Assembly (NCBI RefSeq): GCF_022539315.1
Contig: NC_066327.1
Coordinates: 1,817,001 to 1,881,000, forward strand
Reading direction: 5' to 3'
DNA: 64,000 nucleotides
From: Serinus canaria
Taxonomy: Eukaryota > Chordata > Aves > Passeriformes > Fringillidae
A program made the position numbers and the translations under genes. Below the pieces are notes generated by a model. The model was given only the letters and a program-made list of their open reading frames with translations, was not told where the DNA came from and did no database searches. The first letter of the stretch is position 1, and every line of letters starts with the position of its first letter. Below, in pieces: positions 57,151 through 64,000 of this stretch.

Positions 57151-57169
57151 TGGTCCTCTCCCACCCCCT

Positions 57170-57500
57170 GCTCATGTCCTAATCACACAAGCCAGAATTA
57201 ACAGGCAATAACTGGATTATTCTTAGTTAATTTTCAGCACGGCCAGGCCTCTCACCTCACCTACAGCCACGGGGAGCACTCCAAGGAGCACCAGTTCATG
57301 CACACAGGGATTTGGGAATCCCAGCCTGGCTTTGTGAGTCCTCTCCAGTGTTTGCTCCTTGGTGGCTGCCTCTCATTGTTCCCGGGTATTAAAGCTCTTG
57401 TGTCAAGGAGAAAAGAAGTGGCGTTCGCATGTCTGCCTTTGAACAAAACCATTGTTCTGCTCCATCAACAATTTAATAATCCTTCCCTGGCAGGACAATG
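57170..57500. promoter_or_regulatory. Intronic CNE-like segment
   Basis: Repeat-free with ACAGGCAATAACTGG, TTCTTAGTTAATTTTC and CAACAATTTAATAATCC. Confidence 0.25.
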
Positions 57501-59479
57501 GACGGGGGGAAATGGTGGGTGCAGGGGGGCCGGGAGCCACAGACCCAAGTGCTGTTCCCGGCCTTTGAAGTCAGGGAGGTGTTTAAGTGACAAAAAACCC
57601 ACAAGTTTATGAAAAGGGCTCCTCTCAAGGAGGGGATCTGCAAACAAAGGGAACCGAGACCACTCAGAGGGAAGCAGAGCAGGGAGAAGGAAGAGCCCTT
57701 GGAAGAGAGTCAAGCCAAACCCCAAGGAAACCGGGAGAGGAAATGACAGTATGGATTTGAATGTGGACGCTTTGTTTCCTTGCCACGGATCTTTCCTGGG
57801 CTGCTTCTGAGGAAAGGGAGCACCCTCAGATCATTGCAGCTCTTTTACAGCCTGTCCTGCACACACTGAGGGGGAAGAGGCAGATCCCTGCTGGAATTTT
57901 TGGTGGCTGTGAGAAGGATCAGGGGACAGGCACTCCATGCAGGGTGAGGCTCTTGGGCTGTGCTGAGGGGCAAACGTCTGTCCCTGATGGAGGCACACAC
58001 AGCCCTGGACCCCAAACCCAGCCCTGGGGAGCCAAACCCACCTGAAATCCAACCCACAGCAGTCCTGGGAGCGTTGGAGCAGGCATGAAGCCAGGGAACT
58101 CTGCAGGAATGATCCCACATCAAATGGGGCCGTTTCTCTGCCAGCTGCTCTGAGATCCAGAGCCCGAACCCCTGGGCTGCCCAGCCCCTTTCTCTGCAGT
58201 GCAGCCGTGCCACAAAGCAGCTGAAAACGCTCCTTATTGACGCCTCCAACGCCCACAGACTGCGAGGCTGAAAATCTGCAGTGGGAGCACCACAGGGAGA
58301 GGTTTTGTGGCTGGCACGTGGCAGGAGCAGCACCGGTCACATCCTCCTGTGGTGCAGGCAAAATTCACCCCGAGGAATCAACCCCGGTGCTTGAATTGGA
58401 GCATTTGCCCTCCTGCTGTGATTCCCCACCAAGCACTGAAAGGATCTGCTGCCCTAATGGCCAGGATTGGGGAGAAATCCCCTTCTCCTGGAAAAGCAGG
58501 AGGGATCAGCACCAAAGCATCCGGCTGAAGGAGCAAACACGGGATATGGGGAAGTTCGGGACCAGGGCAGCCTGGTGATGGCTCATTTGGGGAAAAAACC
58601 CTGATCCTGATGAATTTTGCTGTGCCCTGTGTTTGTTTTTAGGATGGCATCAAGAAGCCCTTGTGGGAAAGCAGGGAAAAGACAGAAAATCGCTTCCGAT
58701 AGGGAATATCAACCTCCAGCTACCCCTGGGTGCTGCAGTTTACAGGCTGCTGGAGGAGAGATGCAATAAAGTTTGCACCACTCGAGGGAGGCCTGCCAGA
58801 GGCAGTCCTAAAGGCTGCCATGAATAAAACACACTTTAAAGAGCCAGGGAGGATTACAAAATCCTAAAACCCAGGCAGGACAAGCAGGATACATCATTCC
58901 CCTCGCCATGTCAGAGGGAGATGTGCTCAGAGCACAGCACCAGGGAGCAGCAGGATGATCATCGGAAGATTTGGGTTTCACAATCCAACAGAGATGTATG
59001 AAAATCTCCAGAATCGGTCCACGGGCATAATTTTTTCCAGTTATTTTTCCAAAGGGAGGAGGCGGCAAGAGCAGGTCTGCTCCTCATGCGAGGGAAAATC
59101 CGTGTGCGGCACGGAGCGAAGCAGCGTCTGTGCCCAGGTAGAGAGCTCCGAGGGATCCGCAATTGGAGAGGTCCAGGCCAGCAATTGACCCTTTGAAGGA
59201 AGCCGTACATCATCATTAAAGAGCTCCTCGTCCCGGGGGACCCGGAGGCGAAACAACCCCGGCGCTTCTGTCCCGGTGTGGGAGAAAACAGGGCTCAGGG
59301 AATGACAAATGGAATGCGCGGGGGCGGCAGGGTTTACCTGCAGCCCGAGCACGGGAAGGGCTCGGGATCTGCTCCTTAGGGAAGCTGATAGGGGAACAAT
59401 AGCCTGCAAGTGGCATTGTTTGCAGGAAAGGCGAGATATTTGCCTTTTCTTAGTGATGTTGCTGCATCTCTGTGGGGGC
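57501..59479. other. PCDH1 intron, unique sequence
   Basis: Repeat-poor, with a mild CpG cluster at about 59080-59345. A minus-strand frame at 59041-59409 was checked for protocadherin motifs and has none. Confidence 0.4.
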
Positions 59480-59815
59480 CCCTTCCTGTGTGGCTAATAA
59501 GCAGCAAGACGCCAGACGTGGAATACAAAAATTCCTTTGGCTTTGATTCGTTTTCTTTCTGGATAGAGTCAGCCTTACTTTTGTCAAGATCCCTGTAGTC
59601 TGGGTAATTTCATCTAGAGATCCTCAAGGAGCAGAGATCTCCACATCACTCCGAGTTTAATATCTCTGTTTGAGCTGGCATATATTCCAGCAATAATTTA
59701 TACAGCTGAAGAAGGGGAAAAAAAAAAAAGATTACTTCTGTCTAATTGGCATTACACTAATTACCAGCAAAATACATCAGGCAAATATCACATCTCCTCA
59801 CTCTCTGTCATTTTG
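59480..59815. promoter_or_regulatory. Intronic CNE-like segment with paired homeodomain cores
   Basis: Repeat-free, AT-rich: GAGCTGGCATATATTCC, and TCTAATTGGCATTACACTAA with a second TAATTA overlapping 59758-59763. Two TAAT cores 15 bp apart. Confidence 0.4.
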
Positions 59816-61199
59816 CATTCCCTGCTCCATTTTCTCTTTCCTCGGCAGCGATAAAACAACACGACAGCCATTCCGACATCCCTGGGCAGGGATCACATCC
59901 TGACCCCCTCCTCCTTCTCCTGCTGCCTCCTTGTTTCCTCACGTCCAGGCAGGTTGTACTAACCCAGACACACGCAGCTGACGGAGAACTGCTGTTCCCA
60001 GGAACCTGTGCATTCCAGCACCCTGCTCTTCCCTGCTGCATCCCTTCCCCAGCCTCTCCCATGCCCCTTGTCCAGAGGGTTCATCCCTGGGAGAATATTT
60101 TATACCTGAGTGATACAGAACACAGACTACAGGAGAGTCACAGGCTCACCCATAGGTACCATCTGAGCTGATTTATTCCTGATTCACAGCATCCCTGCCA
60201 GTCTCCCCCAGGTTACTGGAAAAATGATGTTATTTTAGCCCAACACCAGTCTCATGCCAGAGTAAAGGTGCCAAGTGTAAATCCAAGCATGCCCAAGAGC
60301 TACCACGAGCAGAGTCCTCGTAGTCCAGCTCGTTCTGACGTGACTCCCAGCCAGACAAGAGCCCTGGAACAGAGCACTTTGGAGGGATCCTTTCCTGTTC
60401 TTATCCCCCAAGCCCAGGAATGAGGTCTGGATGTTTGTTTTGTGGGATACAGCCCTGGAAGGAGCATCCAGGTAGGGCTCGGTGTCCATGGGTCACACAT
60501 GACACCCTGGGAAGTTCCACGCTCACACCAGTGAGGTCCAGCCCTCAGGACTGAGGCTGAAAGGCCTCACAGGAATCATCTGGGAGCCTTGTACCCCGTT
60601 CAGAGGCACAACCCCCTCTCCACCCCACTGGGGACAACACACACAGACAATGTCCCTTCGTTTCTCTGCTGGGAAAATGGAGCCTTCTGGCCACCAACAC
60701 ATAAATTCCCCCGGTTCCTGCTCAGAGGTGCTGGAAAGGGAGCCCAGCTCCAGCCACACTGGCCAGGGAACAAGGACTGAGCTCCACGTGGCCGCTGGTG
60801 TGTCCCTGAGCAAAGCGTGGCTGCCTCAGCTCCCGGGAAATGAGCCCTGGATGCTGGCAGGGAACGGAGCTCTCGGGAAGGAGAGGCAACCACAGGGCTG
60901 CCACGGTTTGATAACCTCTGAGGCACAGCAGCCTGGCCCTGGGATGGCTCGCCACATCCATGACTAATGGCAGATTTATGGAGTGTCCTCTCCGCTGGGG
61001 AAGCGGAGCGCCGGCGTTCCAGCCACTTAACAGAGGGGACTTCAAACCAGGATGGATGAGAGCCCGTGGGAAGGAGACAGGAAGAGAGATTCTTTAACGG
61101 TGACAGCACAAAGGATCAAATCCCGGGGAAGAGCAAACAACTGAGACTGACACCTGACCTGTCTCAACAGCAAAGCTCCCATTGATTTCACCGGGGACA
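59816..61199. other. PCDH1 intron, unique sequence
   Basis: No repeats or exons recognised. A roughly 50-bp stretch at 59887-59937 nearly repeats 56683-56733. Confidence 0.4.
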
Positions 61200-61560
61200 G
61201 GGATGAATCCCTTATCCTCTATCTCCTGCTGGCGAGAGGGATTTTCCATGTGAGGGATCCACACCTGACCGATCCTTCAAACTCATCCACCTGCTATTTT
61301 TATGAGAAAGAAACTGCGGTGTGGAGTCCACGAGAAGCTCAAATGGGAGAGTTTGTAAGCTCCTCTGGCATTAAGTTTAAATCCCACGCTAATGCAGGTC
61401 CCTTGCACGGGCAGAGGCACTGCCAGGCAGGTTTATGGAGACATTCCGGAGCATTGGGAGGCAGATAAAGGGGAATAACTGCGGTAGATCACACAGGAGC
61501 TGGAAATGGCACGTCAAATTACTTCAAAAGGAGCTTTCTAAGGAAGCAGGTCTTTGAAAA
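61200..61560. promoter_or_regulatory. Intronic CNE-like segment
   Basis: Repeat-free, including GGCATTAAGTTTAAATCCC and CGTCAAATTACTTC. Confidence 0.25.
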
Positions 61561-62199
61561 CAACAAATAGTCTGGGGCTGCTGAGGGATCCTGCCTGTCT
61601 GTTGCTTTTACACTCGGTGGCTTTTTCTGGTTTAGACGTGTTCTAAAGCTGGATGCCAAGCTCAGAATCCCTGCCTCCTGCAGAATCCCGGCTTCCTGCA
61701 AGTTCAGCTCTTTGTGGAGCCACAGAGCAGGCAGGGTGGGAAAACTGCTCTGTCTGGAGAGCAAAAATGGCCAAAAAAATGTGACCCAGCAATACCTCAG
61801 CCTGGTCACTCCCCTGTCCAGCTGACCACAGAGCTGTGCTGGGACAGCAGGATGGCACAGGGACACGGGTGAGCCAACCAGGAGGGACAGGAAGGACCTG
61901 CCTATTCTGCTCCCAAAACACACAGAGGCTGTGGCTCAGGAGAAATCATCATTCCCATTCCTGACTGTCCCCACCTGTCTGAAGAAACGCCAGCCCAAGT
62001 TCAAGCGTTCATTTTAAAATGGGCTGGGTAACACAAAGAAGGGCCTGAAGCAGCTTCACCCAACCCCTCACTCCGAGGAAATGTCCTCCCTGGAGAGGAA
62101 CAAAAGCAAAGAAGGGCCCCACCCTCCCATTCCCATTGCAGATCTAATTCGGAAAACTCTTCCTGGAGCTGGGTTTAACGAACTCGAGCTGAAGACATG

Positions 62200-62345
62200 A
62201 ATAGTTGGAGGCTGACGTAAACTATTTTTGGAAAATCGACTTTCTACCAAAGAAGGGATGTTGAGATTTGGCCCAGAGATAAGAATAGCTGTGCATGACC
62301 ATTTGCATGGGCATTTGCATCGGAATTTGCAACCATTGCCAGGGA
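62200..62345. promoter_or_regulatory. Octamer-motif cluster in the PCDH1 intron
   Basis: ATTTGCAT at 62301-62308 and 62313-62320 and ATTTGCAA at 62325-62332, each 12 bp from the next. ATTTGCAT is the POU-domain octamer on the opposite strand. Surrounding sequence is unique. Confidence 0.45.
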
Positions 62346-64000
62346 AAAGGAAAATGCCAAGTCCTGTGTGGGTTGGGTTCCTGTTTTAATGTCACTGGGG
62401 TCATGTTCTGCCAGGTGAGAACCTTTTCCCAGGCCTGCTGAGGTGGAATGTGATGGAAAATGTTCCTACCTTGGACTGGAGGAGTTCCATGACACAGTTT
62501 GGCCTCCCTTGTTGGGAAGGTTGGAAATCCTTCCTTCCCTGGGACAGAAGAAGGCGCCTTCCCTCAGCAAGTTCATTTATAATTTTTAGCTTAAAACTTC
62601 CATATTCCCATCTGTTTGTAGCTTATTCCCTGAAGGAAAGTCTCAAAGTTTGCCATGGAGCTGACCAAGCCCAAGAGTGGTTCCAAGGAGCGGGGTGAGC
62701 TTGGGGTCAGCAGTTCCCCAGGCCTGGGGTCTCTGCAGGATTGCCCAGAAAATCCACACAGTGAGAGCAGGGTCACCTCCCCGAGCTGTGCACTCACCAT
62801 GCACAGGGACAGCAGCATCCTGGGGAGGGCTTCCAGAGGGAAAGAGGAATAAAGATTAGGAGAAATGACAGAATTTTCTCCCCCCAGTAAATTCAGAGCA
62901 GGAGGAATGTGATGGACATAACACAAGCGAGAGGGCATTCATGGATTTCCACCAGTTTGCCACAGACAGCAGGAGGGAATGGGAGAGATCCCAGCCCAGC
63001 CCAGGATGGGAAGGACCAGCAAGAAACTCCCAAAATCCAATCCTGAATGCGGCAGGCGCACACAAGAGCCATAGGGACCTGGATATGCTCCAAGTGAAGG
63101 CACCTTCCCACTGAAATACAGAGTTTGTGTCTCGGGCGTTGACTCCGAGTGACTGCACTGCCTGGACCTTTCACAATCACACCACGTGGGCTCAGGGACA
63201 GAATGCTGAGGGAAAAGCAACCAGAATCCAACAGGGAAATTTGGGTTCTACAAATAACTCCTCTAAAGATGTCCAGGATCCGCCAAGGATCTCTGGAGAA
63301 CTCGAGGACAGCCTTATGTGTGTGCTACCACATAATCCTGTGAGGCAGGAGAGGCAGATAAATTATTGCAGCTATTTTGGACAACGTCTGAAGCGCGGAG
63401 CAGCCTTCTTAGAAGGTCTTGAGAGGATTAAAGGCAGTCTCTGGAGCTGGGAGCAATGTGCTTGTTCCTGGGACAGGGGAACAGGCGTCCCCTGTTTACC
63501 CCAGGCTCCTGGGGACAATCAGGGAAGGTCACCTGGCTGGCGTGGCAGGACAAATGCCCTGCCCCGAGCAGCTCTGGCGTCAGAGTCTGCCCAGACACAG
63601 CCACTGGAAAACATGGAAAATAAGGAAATAGGGCTGGAATTACAGCTCAGGCAGAAATGTTGAAACTGGGATGGGGTAATCCAGGGCCATTTGCAATCTG
63701 CTGGATGTTGTCTGTCCTGATAAAAATCTTTTCCCAGCAGTGATTAAGCAAACCAGGAGCCGGTTTTGGGGATGAACCAACATTAAGTGTGGAAAGGAGA
63801 GAAGCTCCCGATTTCTTCTGCAGAAATGCAGGTGCTGAGGATCACTGAGGGACACAGAAAGAATTTTTAGAGGCAGATGATGAGCAGAACATGGTCACAA
63901 AGAATGTGGACACCCTAATCCCAGGCAGCAGTGGGAGCTGCTGGTCAGGATAAAAGGAATTCCAGCCCTGAGGTGTTAAAAAGGGCTGAAGATCAGTAAC
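62346..64000. other. PCDH1 intron, unique sequence to window end
   Basis: Repeat-poor sequence without recognisable exons. Confidence 0.4.

Larger units (their letters stand above)
43961..64000 (-). other. PCDH1: PCDH1 last intron (continues beyond the window)
   Basis: No further protocadherin exon was recognised on the minus strand between the acceptor and the window end, judged by looking for the transmembrane/CM1/CM2 blocks and for the preceding exon with its RRVTF and YERTTPDGS type motifs. The intron is therefore at least 20 kb here. It holds tandem arrays, four CR1 fragments and several unique CNE-like blocks, listed separately. A very small or divergent exon could have been missed. 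Confidence 0.55.

Noticed and set aside
59041..59409. Minus-strand frame tested as a possible upstream PCDH1 exon
   Set aside because: Lacks the expected delta-1 protocadherin motifs; the CpG-rich context better fits a regulatory segment.

Overview
The window is vertebrate nuclear DNA, almost certainly from a bird and most likely a songbird. There are at least eighteen CR1 LINE fragments in both orientations, most with the usual octamer-like 3' tail. Several LTRs resemble families I associate with passerine genomes. There is also a nuclear copy of mitochondrial DNA in the avian order COX3 - tRNA-Gly - ND3 - tRNA-Arg - ND4L. Nothing bacterial, viral-episomal or CRISPR-like is present. The species call is inference; the repeats themselves are read from the sequence.

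Only one protein-coding exon can be supported. On the minus strand at 43575-43960 lies the terminal coding exon of a delta-1 protocadherin, best matched to PCDH1 (long isoform), ending in KREIYL-stop. Its 3' UTR probably runs down to a poly(A) signal at 40099-40104. Everything from 43961 to 64000 would then be the last PCDH1 intron, because no upstream exon was found. Positions 1 to about 40090 lie downstream of the gene and look intergenic.

Layout: 1-5900, unique, partly CNE-like sequence with a 180-bp direct duplication and one CR1. 5900-13500, an LTR (about 5909-6675), a CR1 and purine-rich minisatellites. 13580-14905, a mitochondrial insertion split by a 582-bp LTR-like element. 15-28 kb, CR1 fragments, an RT-domain relic and a second LTR (about 19505-19930). 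28.4-31.6 kb, CNE/CpG-rich sequence followed by pentamer and hexamer arrays, including (AAGGG)n. 32.1-33.6 kb, an LTR with an expanded polypyrimidine tract and a possible second LTR. 35-39 kb, minisatellites, a 67-base A run and a 430-bp inverted repeat of 8965-9394. 40-44 kb, the PCDH1 end. 44-64 kb, an intron dense in tandem arrays (a CA-type array of about 0.9 kb, 53-bp, 33-bp and 36-bp minisatellites) and CR1s, with several unique CNE-like blocks in its last 10 kb.

The most interesting items are: the mitochondrial insertion with an LTR landing inside tRNA-Arg; a 430-bp, roughly 99% identical inverted pair that looks like 3' transduction by a CR1; three octamer (POU-type) motifs at exact 12-bp spacing in the PCDH1 intron; a 14-bp minisatellite against the PCDH1 splice acceptor; and the long perfect (AAGGG)n array. 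Very long open frames in the tandem arrays are artefacts and were not annotated.
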